Part shown: piece by piece, positions 31,918-40,224 of the stretch
Layout: each line of letters begins with the position of its first letter
How positions within the stretch are numbered: the first letter of the stretch is position 1
NCBI GenBank assembly: GCA_964527775.1
Contig: CAZGQS010000001.1
Coordinates: 62,001-126,000, forward strand
Reading direction: 5' to 3'
Origin: VMCP01 sp964527775
Lineage (GTDB): Bacteria; Bacteroidota; Bacteroidia; NS11-12g; UBA955
DNA: 64,000 bases
Program-made: the position numbers and the translations under genes
The notes under the pieces: model-generated
Database searches by the model: none
Seen by the model: only the letters and a program-made list of their open reading frames with translations
What the model was told of the DNA's origin: nothing

Positions 31918-33183
31918 ATGAAAAAATCAGGGCACACCTTGACCTACATCATTCTCGGAGCCATGTTGGTGGGAGTGGTAACAGGTCAATTTATTTTCAT
32001 GCATTTCGATGTGAACAATGACAGTCAACTCCTTGGAGATGAACTTACCAAAGCCAAAGATATTGCAGCCTATTTCAAACTTTTAACCACTCATATTTTC
32101 TTACGTCCGGTACAGATGACCATCGCACCCTTGGTTTTGACAACCTTGATTGCCGGCATTGCTAAAATGGACGACATTAAAACCGTGGGTAGAGTAGGAG
32201 GACGAAGCATGATTTGGTTCCTGTCTGCTTCGCTGGTTTCCCTGTTTTTAGGACTGATTTTAGTGAATTATTTTCAACCCGGTGTCAATGCCAATTTCGG
32301 AGCTACAGACGCTTCATCTGTAGGTGATATTGTAGGGAAAACTCAAGGATTTAGTTTGCAAAACTTCCTCGAACACGTATTTCCTATGAGCGTTTTCGAA
32401 GCCCTGGCCCACAACGAAATACTGCAAATTGTATTATTCGCCGTGCTTTTTGCCATTGCTCTCAATCAAACAGGAGAAAAAGCCAAGCCCATCATCGATG
32501 CGCTTGATACTATTGGCAAAGCCATTCTAAAGATCGTAGGTTACGTCATGTGGCTTGCTCCTCTGGGTGTATTTGGTGGAATTACAGCCATTATTGCTGT
32601 TAAGGGACTTGTAATTCTGAAGTTATACAAAGATTATCTCATCTATTTCTATACAGGAATTGGATTGTTATGGATTCTTCTTCTGGGTGTGGGATATTTG
32701 ATCTTGAAAGGACGATTATGGACATTGCTATCTCATTTGCGCAACCCTCTAATGGTGGCATTTAGCACCACCAGCAGCGAAGCGGTATTTCCCAAACTCA
32801 GCCAAGAATTGGAGAATTTCGGCTGCAAAAAGAAAGTGGTAAGTTTTGTACTCCCATTGGGATATAGTTTCAACTTAGACGGCTCCATGATGTACATGAC
32901 CTTTGCCAGTATTTTTATTGCTCAGGCCTACAATGTGCCTCTTAGTCTAGGTACTCAATTAACCATGTTGCTGGTGTTGATGCTCACTTCAAAAGGCATT
33001 GCTGGGGTACCAAGAGCCTCTTTAGTTGTAGTGGCTGCTACTTGCTCCATGTTTAACATTCCGGTTGAAGGAATAGCACTGATTCTGCCCATTGACCATT
33101 TCTGTGACATGGGTAGAAGCATGACCAACGTTCTAGGCAACGGTTTGGCTATCTCAGCCATCGATAAATGGGAGAAAGAGTGA
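31918..33183 (+). CDS. Dicarboxylate/amino acid:cation symporter (DAACS family)
   Basis: A 421-residue GltP/DctA-like secondary transporter. Visible family motifs are the serine-rich hairpin AFSTTSSEAVFPKL and the region PLGYSFNLDGSMMYMTFA, and near the end PIDHFCDMGRSMTNVLGN, whose Asp and Asn contribute to substrate and cation binding. Eight or so hydrophobic segments are readable. It is four bases downstream of the ATPase gene and probably cotranscribed. The substrate (glutamate, aspartate or C4-dicarboxylate) cannot be fixed. Its stop codon abuts the stop of the convergent next gene with no gap. Confidence 0.9.
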   Translation: MKKSGHTLTYIILGAMLVGVVTGQFIFMHFDVNNDSQLLGDELTKAKDIAAYFKLLTTHIFLRPVQMTIAPLVLTTLIAGIAKMDDIKTVGRVGGRSMIWFLSASLVSLFLGLILVNYFQPGVNANFGATDASSVGDIVGKTQGFSLQNFLEHVFPMSVFEALAHNEILQIVLFAVLFAIALNQTGEKAKPIIDALDTIGKAILKIVGYVMWLAPLGVFGGITAIIAVKGLVILKLYKDYLIYFYTGIGLLWILLLGVGYLILKGRLWTLLSHLRNPLMVAFSTTSSEAVFPKLSQELENFGCKKKVVSFVLPLGYSFNLDGSMMYMTFASIFIAQAYNVPLSLGTQLTMLLVLMLTSKGIAGVPRASLVVVAATCSMFNIPVEGIALILPIDHFCDMGRSMTNVLGNGLAISAIDKWEKE

Positions 33184-33747
33184 TCAGCTAATTAGTTCTA
33201 TTAGCTCACTAACCGTGCTTTGTTGCTTGTCCCTTGCGTACCATTTGTGTAATTCTTCGATGTAATTTGCGGCAGTTTCTGGGTCTGATTTTAACTTAAT
33301 GACCATTTCTTGAGCTGCTTTGGGACGTGGACCCCAATCGTTTATTAATTCGAAATTTTCGTCTAATTGTATCAATTTGGGCACAGCCATTCCTCCATTG
33401 GTTAAATGGGCTTGCATCAATTCTGGAACTTCATCTCTGTATACAAGGCGGAAATTCAATTTACCTTGACTTGCTTGAGCAATTTTTGCCATCACGGGAA
33501 TGATTTGTGATGCATCTCCACACCAATGTTCTGAAATAACCAACCACGTTCTGGGGCTAGAGCGTTGCGCTAATTTGATATGATCTTCCGATAACTCAAA
33601 AGTTCTATCCAATCGGCTGCTTCGATGTTGATTCATTGGAATATATTCACCAAAGGCGTATTCATCAGGGTTCTCGTTTTTTGTAACAAACAATTCTTGA
33701 TAAGATGCATAGTCAACCGACTCACTCACGTATTTAGAATAATCCAT
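33184..33747 (-). CDS. Thioredoxin-like family protein with single-Cys WCGDAS motif
   Basis: 187 residues from the ATG at 33747. The thioredoxin fold is recognisable from WLVISEHWCGDASQIIPVMAKIA, a cis-Pro region GGMAVPKLIQL and the C-terminal helix. The active site has only one Cys: WCGD replaces WCGPC, so disulfide exchange by the usual two-Cys mechanism is unlikely. Similar one-Cys proteins are common in Bacteroidota, with no firm function known to me. A TAAATTTG -7 element directly before the start suggests a leaderless transcript. Confidence 0.8.
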   Translation of the reverse strand: MDYSKYVSESVDYASYQELFVTKNENPDEYAFGEYIPMNQHRSSRLDRTFELSEDHIKLAQRSSPRTWLVISEHWCGDASQIIPVMAKIAQASQGKLNFRLVYRDEVPELMQAHLTNGGMAVPKLIQLDENFELINDWGPRPKAAQEMVIKLKSDPETAANYIEELHKWYARDKQQSTVSELIELIS

Positions 33748-33750
33748 ACG

Positions 33751-33758
33751 CAAATTTA
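33751..33758 (-). promoter_or_regulatory. -7 element TAAATTTG of the thioredoxin-like gene
   Basis: On the minus strand TAAATTTG ends three bases before the ATG at 33747. It faces TATCTTTG at 33771 on the other strand, so two divergent, probably leaderless, promoters share about 30 bases. Confidence 0.5.
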
Positions 33759-33770
33759 CAATTCAATGAA

Positions 33771-33778
33771 TATCTTTG
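33771..33778 (+). promoter_or_regulatory. -7 element TATCTTTG of the 33783 gene
   Basis: A perfect TAnnTTTG match that ends four bases before the ATG at 33783. Confidence 0.5.
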
Positions 33779-33782
33779 TTTG

Positions 33783-34508
33783 ATGCGGTTGCTCATTTTT
33801 ATCATTGCTTTTTTAATTGCACCAAGAAGTTTTTCTCAAAGTTCTTTCGATGGAACCTTAGATTTTGGTCAATCTAAACGATTAAATTACGAATTAACGG
33901 TACAAAAATTAGAATTAGGTGTTCATGACTATCTTCTGAGAATTGACAGTTTAGCCTTGAATGAGCAAGTGCTGATTAAATTACTTAATCCGGTAACATC
34001 CAAGAAAACAAAACACTGGAAAAACTATCAAACCTTGGTATACAAGGTTAAGATTGGTAGGAAACCTGAATTTTTTGTCGTGCAATTTACCACCGAACCA
34101 ACATTGTTAGGCGTTAAACAGTTCATTTACGTGAGATTCAATCATCAGACATGGGGCGAACTTTTAAAACCAGTCGTTTCAGCCTACTTGGGCGATCAGC
34201 CACTGAAATATAACTTCCATCAATTGGGGAATGTTACTAACAAGGAATTGGTGTTTATAACTCTTGACGATTTTAGATATGCTACTTATCAGACCATCAA
34301 GAAAAAAGACGTTTTCAATGATAAAGTGTCTGTTGATGTTAAAGTTCCTGCACCTCCTTACTTAGCTAATACGAATCCTTTTTGGATATTTCGCGCCATG
34401 AATACTGCTGATCAATGCTCCATTTATATTCCTTCTCTTGGTCATTCATTCCTAATTAGCAGTGAAATGTTGATGATGATATCAACTCTAAATGCTGTTC
34501 CGTTTTGA
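33783..34508 (+). CDS. Secreted protein of unknown function
   Basis: 241 residues from the ATG at 33783, beginning with a clear signal peptide (MRLLIFIIAFLIAPRSFSQ). I do not recognise the mature part. It is mixed alpha/beta in character with no Cys pairs apart from a single late Cys, no repeats and no T9SS-type C-terminal domain. The last third contains VSVDVKVPAPPYLANTNPFW. It is alone on its strand between a divergent thioredoxin-like gene and a pirin gene 49 bases downstream that has its own promoter. Confidence 0.65.
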   Translation: MRLLIFIIAFLIAPRSFSQSSFDGTLDFGQSKRLNYELTVQKLELGVHDYLLRIDSLALNEQVLIKLLNPVTSKKTKHWKNYQTLVYKVKIGRKPEFFVVQFTTEPTLLGVKQFIYVRFNHQTWGELLKPVVSAYLGDQPLKYNFHQLGNVTNKELVFITLDDFRYATYQTIKKKDVFNDKVSVDVKVPAPPYLANTNPFWIFRAMNTADQCSIYIPSLGHSFLISSEMLMMISTLNAVPF

Positions 34509-34527
34509 TTTTCAAACCAAAAGACTT

Positions 34528-34546
34528 TATATTTGTTTGAACAAAT
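34528..34546 (+). promoter_or_regulatory. Pirin gene promoter with overlapping inverted repeat
   Basis: TATATTTG (34528-34535) matches the -7 element. It overlaps the inverted repeat ATTTGTT-TG-AACAAAT (34531-34546), 12 bases before the ATG. Repressor binding at this repeat is possible but unproven. Confidence 0.45.
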
Positions 34547-34557
34547 AAAAACATCCC

Positions 34558-35433
34558 ATGAAAAGAAAAGACTTCATCAAAAAGAGCGTGCTGGGAACCG
34601 CAGTGTTGGCATCTGGCGCAGCGGCAGCTGAAATCATCAAAAACAACATCGATGAACTTCAACCTTTAAATATTTTGGGATTCAATCACATCAAAAACAC
34701 AGAATCAAAAGTCATGGAAAATCTAGTATTGCATAAGTCCTCGTCTCGCGGATTGGCTGACCACGGTTGGTTAAAAAGTCATCACACCTTTAGTTTTGCC
34801 AACTATTACAACCCTGAAAGAATGCATTTTGGTGTTCTTAGGGTGTTGAATGATGATACGGTAGCTGCGGGAATGGGATTTGGAACGCATCCACACGATA
34901 ACATGGAAATCATCAGTATTCCACTAGAGGGAGACCTAGAGCACAAAGATTCTATGGGGAATGTTGCTACCATAAAACATGGGGAAATTCAGGTAATGAG
35001 TGCCGGAACTGGAATTACCCATAGCGAATACAACCGCAACAAAGACAAACAAGTGAAGTTTCTTCAAATTTGGGTTTTCCCAAATAAAAAGAATGTTACA
35101 CCTAGGTATGATCAAATACCTTTGAATCTTGCTGACAGGCACAATAAACTACAGCAAATACTTTCTCCAAATGCTGATGATGAAGGTGTTTGGATTCATC
35201 AAGATGCGTGGTTTCACCTTGGTAAATTTGACGAAAACTTCAAAACCACGTACACCATCAAGAAACCCGGAAACGGTGTTTATGCATTTGTCATCAAAGG
35301 CGATTTCCAAATCAACGGACAAGATCTCGAACACCGAGATGGATTGGGTATTTGGAATATTGATCAATTAGAAATTACTGCTCAATCAGATCAAGCTGAA
35401 ATCTTATTGATGGAAGTGCCTTTGAAATTGTGA
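34558..35433 (+). CDS. Pirin family protein with exported-type N-terminus
   Basis: A bicupin of 291 residues. The metal-binding residues of pirins are present: two His in GFGTHPHDNMEII, and His and Glu in SAGTGITHSEYN. Typical pirins (about 230-290 residues) begin near the SSRGLADHGW motif; here it is preceded by about 60 residues with KRKDFIKKSVLGTAVLASGA, which resembles a Tat signal although the second Arg is Lys. Some pirins act as quercetin dioxygenases. Its 3' end overlaps the 3' end of the convergent carotenoid gene by 43 bases. Confidence 0.85.
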   Translation: MKRKDFIKKSVLGTAVLASGAAAAEIIKNNIDELQPLNILGFNHIKNTESKVMENLVLHKSSSRGLADHGWLKSHHTFSFANYYNPERMHFGVLRVLNDDTVAAGMGFGTHPHDNMEIISIPLEGDLEHKDSMGNVATIKHGEIQVMSAGTGITHSEYNRNKDKQVKFLQIWVFPNKKNVTPRYDQIPLNLADRHNKLQQILSPNADDEGVWIHQDAWFHLGKFDENFKTTYTIKKPGNGVYAFVIKGDFQINGQDLEHRDGLGIWNIDQLEITAQSDQAEILLMEVPLKL

Positions 35434-37349
35434 TAAAATCCATGCATGGCAAACACATGTGGAAAACTGATGCACGACAGGAAAATGAAAAAGACTCCAG
35501 TCATGCCATCGGTTTTCCAAATGTCGAAGTAATAAAATCCCCCGAGAAATAAAAAAGCACCCAAAGAAAAAGGCATTGCTTTCAACCATAATCGAGAAAT
35601 GGGCTCCTTGTAATTTCTGATGATATCAGCGGAGCTATTTACACTGTGGTTAAAGATAAAAAATAGTCCGAATGCACTCAATAATGGCAAAAAAAGACTA
35701 AGTGGTAGCCATAATACTTCACAAATTCTGTGAATTCCGCGAGAAAATTGAGTAGTCAAAAATACGCCCCCCGAAAAGATCAGAGCCCATTGAAAGTTGA
35801 TGAAATCAATGTTCACAGACATTTCTTTTAATATTTCCGTGAGTTCCTGTGGGTGAGCGAATAAAATGCATCCGAGCAGAGAAAGTCCCCAGAGAAAACT
35901 GCTCACTGAAAGGTTTTTAAATTCCGCTTCGCCGAAGTGCCACGCTGAATATAGAATGAAAAGCAATAGACCTAGATAGGCATTCACGAACCAAACCAAT
36001 CCCATAAGAGCCATTTTAAATAAATAATTCAAGATGAAGGTAGGTTTGATTTTGGCTTCAAGCTGTTTCGACTCCAGTAAATGATCAATGGCACCGTGAG
36101 GAATTCCTACTAAGATCAATCCCAGTAGTAGTAATCCATTTGAAATGAAAACCAGGTTCAGAGCGTCTAAAATGAGGAATGCCATTGCTAGAAACAGGGG
36201 CAGTAGCTTTAAAATGGGGAGTCTATAAAAAGTATCTAAAATTGCCGCTTTCACGAAGGGCAAAATGGGTAAGGAGCCCAAAATTCTGAGCTCCTTCATT
36301 CCGCTTGATTCCTCGCGCAGAAATTCAATGACTCTTGAAAGAGGATTTTTTCGAAATAAGGATTCGAAGATGGTTTTGCCAAAAGTTGGATTCTTTTCAA
36401 GGATTTTGAGCAGTAATCTATCGTAAAACTTGAATCTAACTGGAGGGTTGATAATTTTAATGGATGTTTTGTGCTGAAGGGAATTCGAAATTTCTACGGC
36501 GTGATTACAACTCTTCAAGAAGGAATACCCGGTACTTGGTTTGATGTTTCCAGCTCGAGCACCCGTAAGAATGTGATTTTGCGAAATTTCAGTATGACTG
36601 ATTTGAGCTGTAGACATCGGAATCTTACCCTGTTCCGTCGAAATAATTTGAAATTCTCCGAATCGCTCATGAATTTCTTTCTTTAAAATTTCTTCTGCCA
36701 ATGGAATGTTGATAGATTCTGAGTGAAAAGAAGTTACTTCCACCAATGCATTTCTTTGATCAAACGGAAGAATGTACAAAAAGAGGGTAGAATTGCCTTG
36801 TTCAATGGAGAAGTCCATCATAACAAAAGTGTCAGGGTCAAATACATCAGCTGTAGTTGTAATATTCCATCCTAAAAAACTCTGAATCAAGTGTGATTCA
36901 TCCTTTTTGCAATCATTGAACTTTGGAGGTCGACTATCAAAAATGGTGGCCTCGTGAAATTCTGCGAGTAACTCATCCGTGGCCAGCTCTCTGATGTAAG
37001 TTACATCAAAATTTACTATATCCTTGCGTGCGTAGTTATAGAGATCAATTCCAGATATGTGGAAATATTTGTATGGGTCAATAGCCTCTGTAACTCGCTC
37101 ACCTGCGCTGGCATTTCTCCATGATTTGGAAATTAAATCGTCTAAATGGTATTTTGTGATTTCCGATTCTAGCGCCCAAAAACAAAATGTTCGGTCATTT
37201 TCAGTTTTACTGTTGGGTTCAATGATGGCTATTTTCTTATCAGTGAGTAAGCCCTTTCGCTTCAATTCAAAAAAAAGAAGGGAATTTGCAGCACCCATTC
37301 CAACGAAAACCAAATCAAGTTCAGAATATGTTAAGTTTTTGGTTTTCAT
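35391..37349 (-). CDS. Fused lycopene beta-cyclase (CrtY) and beta-carotene 15,15'-dioxygenase (Brp/Blh)
   Basis: A 652-residue protein with two enzyme parts. Residues 1 to about 370 are a lycopene cyclase: dinucleotide-binding start DLVFVGMGAANSLL (12-25), NDRTFCFW (51-58) and GARAGNIKPSTGYSF (263-277). Residues about 385-652 are a polytopic Brp/Blh domain with its His motifs: PHGAIDH (417-423), WHFGEAE (470-476), FNHS (566-569) and PHVFAMHGFY (630-639). Both are close to full length. The expected chemistry is lycopene to beta-carotene, then cleavage to retinal, at the inner membrane. No rhodopsin or other crt gene is in the window. It is divergent from the 37418 gene across an inverted repeat. 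Confidence 0.88.
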   Translation of the reverse strand: MKTKNLTYSELDLVFVGMGAANSLLFFELKRKGLLTDKKIAIIEPNSKTENDRTFCFWALESEITKYHLDDLISKSWRNASAGERVTEAIDPYKYFHISGIDLYNYARKDIVNFDVTYIRELATDELLAEFHEATIFDSRPPKFNDCKKDESHLIQSFLGWNITTTADVFDPDTFVMMDFSIEQGNSTLFLYILPFDQRNALVEVTSFHSESINIPLAEEILKKEIHERFGEFQIISTEQGKIPMSTAQISHTEISQNHILTGARAGNIKPSTGYSFLKSCNHAVEISNSLQHKTSIKIINPPVRFKFYDRLLLKILEKNPTFGKTIFESLFRKNPLSRVIEFLREESSGMKELRILGSLPILPFVKAAILDTFYRLPILKLLPLFLAMAFLILDALNLVFISNGLLLLGLILVGIPHGAIDHLLESKQLEAKIKPTFILNYLFKMALMGLVWFVNAYLGLLLFILYSAWHFGEAEFKNLSVSSFLWGLSLLGCILFAHPQELTEILKEMSVNIDFINFQWALIFSGGVFLTTQFSRGIHRICEVLWLPLSLFLPLLSAFGLFFIFNHSVNSSADIIRNYKEPISRLWLKAMPFSLGAFLFLGGFYYFDIWKTDGMTGVFFIFLSCISFPHVFAMHGFYHNFKGTSINKISA

Positions 37350-37364
37350 TTAGTTTAATTAACC

Positions 37365-37398
37365 AATTACCAAAGAAATTTGTTTTAAATTGGTAATT
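37365..37398. promoter_or_regulatory. Inverted repeat in the crtY-blh divergent promoter region
   Basis: AATTACCAA (37365-37373) and TTGGTAATT (37390-37398) are exact 9-bp inverted arms with a 16-base spacer. They lie between the two divergent start codons (37349 and 37418). The size and spacing fit a dimeric regulator site, but no regulator gene is adjacent. Confidence 0.45.
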
Positions 37399-37403
37399 CA
37401 CAT

Positions 37404-37411
37404 TAAATTTG
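37404..37411 (+). promoter_or_regulatory. -7 element TAAATTTG of the 37418 gene
   Basis: Matches TAnnTTTG and ends six bases before the ATG, implying a leaderless or near-leaderless mRNA. It begins six bases after the inverted repeat. Confidence 0.5.
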
Positions 37412-37417
37412 TTCATT

Positions 37418-37942
37418 ATGAAAAAAATATTCCCACTCGTTCTTTTTCTCTTTGGTTCAGCTTCCATGGCTTTTGCCCAAGGTGTATCAGGTGCTGAATT
37501 TATTTCAGACTACTCAAACCTTAAGGGTCAAATGGTTGTAATTAAAGGGGTTACTGGCAAGGTTATTCCTTCAGCACCCAAAACTCTAGGTTCTAAAGCG
37601 AAATCGGTTGCGGCTAACAAGAAGGCTCCTTCAGCTAACGGACCAGTAGCTGCAGGTTCACCATCTTCGGTAAATGTTGCAAACGGTTCAACATCAACAA
37701 ATAAAAACAACTCTTCAGCGGTGGCAAATAACAACACCACAACTCCATGCAACATCAAATCTGGATCTCACAAAGTAGAATTAGATTTCGCAAAAGGAAA
37801 AAACTGCGGTTGTTTTCAAATTGGCGGTGAAATGATGCAGCCAATGAACGACGCTATTAAATCGGGAAAACCCTTCGATGTAACCGTGCAGGTTGATCAA
37901 GCAGGTAACCACCGTATTATGGATATTTCATTCCAACGTTAA
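37418..37942 (+). CDS. Secreted protein of unknown function with Ser/Asn-rich linker
   Basis: 174 residues from the ATG at 37418. A signal peptide (MKKIFPLVLFLFGSASMAFAQ) precedes a short conserved-looking segment (FISDYSNLKGQMVVIKGVTG), a low-complexity Ala/Ser/Asn linker (about residues 60-105) and a compact C-terminal part with three Cys (TTPCNIK and NCGCFQIGGEM). I do not recognise it. It diverges from the carotenoid fusion gene and may share its control. A terminator follows. Confidence 0.6.
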   Translation: MKKIFPLVLFLFGSASMAFAQGVSGAEFISDYSNLKGQMVVIKGVTGKVIPSAPKTLGSKAKSVAANKKAPSANGPVAAGSPSSVNVANGSTSTNKNNSSAVANNNTTTPCNIKSGSHKVELDFAKGKNCGCFQIGGEMMQPMNDAIKSGKPFDVTVQVDQAGNHRIMDISFQR

Positions 37943-37959
37943 AATTAATTACTCATCGT

Positions 37960-37988
37960 AAAAAAGGTCTCATGCGAGGCCTTTTTTT
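37960..37988 (+). terminator. Terminator after the 37418 gene
   Basis: AAAAAGGTCTC and GAGGCCTTTTT form an 11-bp stem (one G-T pair) with an ATGC loop and T-rich end. The ATG of the longer YdcF reading frame lies in this loop, which argues against that start. Confidence 0.85.
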
Positions 37989-38004
37989 ATGCGATCTTCG
38001 TACT

Positions 38005-38808
38005 ATGTTTTTTGTCATCAGTAAATTTCTGCATTTTATTATTAAACCCCATTTTTGGATTTTCCTGTTTGTTTTAATCACACTTTTGAAACTCTGCTTT
38101 TCAAACAAGAAGTGGATTCAAAAACTACCTATATCTGCAAAGAAATCAGCAATTACTGCTTTTTTACTTTTATTCATTTTGGGAAATCACCCACTGGTGA
38201 ATGAATTGAATATCCGCTGGGAGCAGCGTGTCCCCCAAAAACGCATTTACAATCACGATTCGTTTCCCAGAATTGCGGTGATTCTTGGGGGATATGGATA
38301 CTATGATGATCAAAATGACTACTTCCGATTGGGCAGTGAGGGCGACAGATTCATGGTTGGGCTTCAAGGATTGCTCCTGAATAAATTCGATAAAGTGATA
38401 TTAACCGGTGGATCATCGGCAGTATTCACCAAAACGTATTATGAAGCCGAAGAGGCGGGTAGATACCTTCAGAATATGGGCATAGATTCCAGTAGAATCA
38501 TCATAGATAATCTTTCAAGAAATACCTATGAAAATGCCGTTTATACTCAAAAGATTCTAGATAGTTTGAACTATAAGGGTCCTGTTTTACTGGTAACATC
38601 AGCAGCTCACATGTACCGTTCTGAAGGTTGTTACAAAAAGGTTGGAGTCAATTTTATTCCCTATGTGGCGCATCCTACGTGCGATCCTAATCGCCGTTAT
38701 AATTTGGAAGCTTGGTTGATTCCTAATCCTGGATCTTTGCACACCATGTCAAATTTACTGCATGAGTGGGTAGGGGTTCTTTCCTATAAGCTCTCGGGTA
38801 AGATGTAA
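38005..38808 (+). CDS. YdcF/DUF218 family membrane protein
   Basis: 267 residues from the ATG at 38005; the frame opens at 37972 but that start is inside a terminator hairpin. Two N-terminal hydrophobic segments precede the DUF218 domain with IAVILGGYGYY, VILTGGSSA, LSRNTYENA and LLVTSAAHMYRSEGCY. The family includes ElyC and SanA, linked to envelope polysaccharide or peptidoglycan metabolism. It converges with the MBOAT gene of the acylation operon, four bases apart. A link to that operon is only positional. Confidence 0.85.
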   Translation: MFFVISKFLHFIIKPHFWIFLFVLITLLKLCFSNKKWIQKLPISAKKSAITAFLLLFILGNHPLVNELNIRWEQRVPQKRIYNHDSFPRIAVILGGYGYYDDQNDYFRLGSEGDRFMVGLQGLLLNKFDKVILTGGSSAVFTKTYYEAEEAGRYLQNMGIDSSRIIIDNLSRNTYENAVYTQKILDSLNYKGPVLLVTSAAHMYRSEGCYKKVGVNFIPYVAHPTCDPNRRYNLEAWLIPNPGSLHTMSNLLHEWVGVLSYKLSGKM

Positions 38809-38812
38809 AATT

Positions 38813-40222
38813 TTAAAATTCCAAATAATAGAAGGGTACTGAGCCCATTTTTTGGAATTGGAAAGCCACAAAAATCACAGCCACAAGAAGAATAGCGGTC
38901 ACCCATACCGGAAGTTTTTTCACTTGTTCTGTAATTAATGAATAAAACTTCGGCATTGACCAATGCAAAATTAGGGTTGCTGCGAAAATAATCGCCACAT
39001 AAGGATATAACTTCAACCAATCCCCGAAAAGAGAAAAATCCAATCCGCTGAAAATTCGCAATATCATTTGATTGGCTTGTTCCAAATTGGCTGATTTAAA
39101 GTAAACTCCGCTAAAGGTGAGAAATGCAAAGGTCAGCAAAATGGATAAAGGCTTGTAAATAATAACCGGAATGATCTTTTTGATTTTTAATCGCACCTCA
39201 GAAGTCCAAATATCCCAAATCAATGCCGCCGCGTGCATCAGTCCCCATAAAACAAAATTCAAATGTGTTCCATGCCAGATTCCGCTGATTAGAAACACTA
39301 CAAAAACCGACAGGGTAGTGCCCCATTTTTTCCAAGTTCTCAAATGGTAACTCAAGGGGAAATATAAATATTGGTTGAACCATTGAGATAGAGAAATATG
39401 CCAACGCTTCCAGTATTCGGTGATGTTTTGAGATAAGAAAGGAAAATTAAAGTTTTCCATGATTTGGAATCCCATCAACATGGAAATACCCACAGCAATA
39501 TCGGTGTATCCGCTAAAATCTAAATACAAATTCAGTGTTTGGATGATGGCGGCAAGGAGGTTTTCCATAGGGGTAAAATACAAGTAGGCATCAAAAATGC
39601 GTTCTACAAAGTTGACGGCTAAGTAATTACTCAAAATGAATTTCTTGACCACACCCAAACCAATCAAAAAGGCGCCATAATTTACTTGGCTTTTATCAAT
39701 GACCCATTTGGTTGCGTTTAGGTGTTTGAAGAAATTGGGCGCCGTTTGAATGGGACCCATCAAAAATACCGGGAAGAAACTGATGAAAGTCCAATAGTTC
39801 AATAAACTCGGCTCAGGTTCATCCAAATTTTCATAATACACATCAAAAACATAACTCATGCTCCGGAATGCATAAAATGAAACTCCTACAAACTTGATAA
39901 ATGATAGAAACTCCGGTTTAATTTGCCATTCGTCTAGGTGTCTAAAAATAATGATCAGTGCCACATTTTGAAGTACGCTGAATCGCATCAGCCAACTTTT
40001 GGTAGTATCAGAATTAGATTCATGAATCAATTTGGCAACAATGAAATCTGACAAGGAAAACAGCAGCACCAAGATGATTAAACTGTTGCTTATTGAAAGT
40101 AAAAATCCCAAATTACCTATCAGTAATACTGAATTTCTGATCAGCGGCTTAGTATTCCAAATCAACACCAAGATTTGAATGACAAACCATAAAATAAAAA
40201 ACTGAGCAGAATTGAAGGTCAT
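38813..40222 (-). CDS. MBOAT family O-acyltransferase (DltB/AlgI-like)
   Basis: A 469-residue polytopic membrane acyltransferase. The family core is readable: YTDIAVGISMLMGF, WKRWHISLSQWFNQYLYFPL, ISGIWHGTHLNFVLWGLMHA, with the conserved His pair in IWHG and LMHA. DltB and AlgI move acyl groups from a cytoplasmic donor across the membrane to an extracytoplasmic acceptor. It is the last gene of the operon, two bases after the LysM-SGNH gene. With an AMP ligase and carrier protein in the same operon, an acyl-carrier-protein thioester donor is the natural inference. Confidence 0.9.
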   Translation of the reverse strand: MTFNSAQFFILWFVIQILVLIWNTKPLIRNSVLLIGNLGFLLSISNSLIILVLLFSLSDFIVAKLIHESNSDTTKSWLMRFSVLQNVALIIIFRHLDEWQIKPEFLSFIKFVGVSFYAFRSMSYVFDVYYENLDEPEPSLLNYWTFISFFPVFLMGPIQTAPNFFKHLNATKWVIDKSQVNYGAFLIGLGVVKKFILSNYLAVNFVERIFDAYLYFTPMENLLAAIIQTLNLYLDFSGYTDIAVGISMLMGFQIMENFNFPFLSQNITEYWKRWHISLSQWFNQYLYFPLSYHLRTWKKWGTTLSVFVVFLISGIWHGTHLNFVLWGLMHAAALIWDIWTSEVRLKIKKIIPVIIYKPLSILLTFAFLTFSGVYFKSANLEQANQMILRIFSGLDFSLFGDWLKLYPYVAIIFAATLILHWSMPKFYSLITEQVKKLPVWVTAILLVAVIFVAFQFQKMGSVPFYYLEF

Positions 40223-40224
40223 CG

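Noticed and set aside
30438..33183. Toxin-antitoxin or phage defence pair of the AAA/DUF4143 protein and its neighbour
   Set aside because: The neighbour is a complete DAACS transporter with normal motifs, and no defence-associated genes are nearby.
37972..38004. Upstream start of the YdcF gene
   Set aside because: The ATG at 37972 is in the loop of a terminator hairpin; the ATG at 38005 leads directly into the membrane segment.
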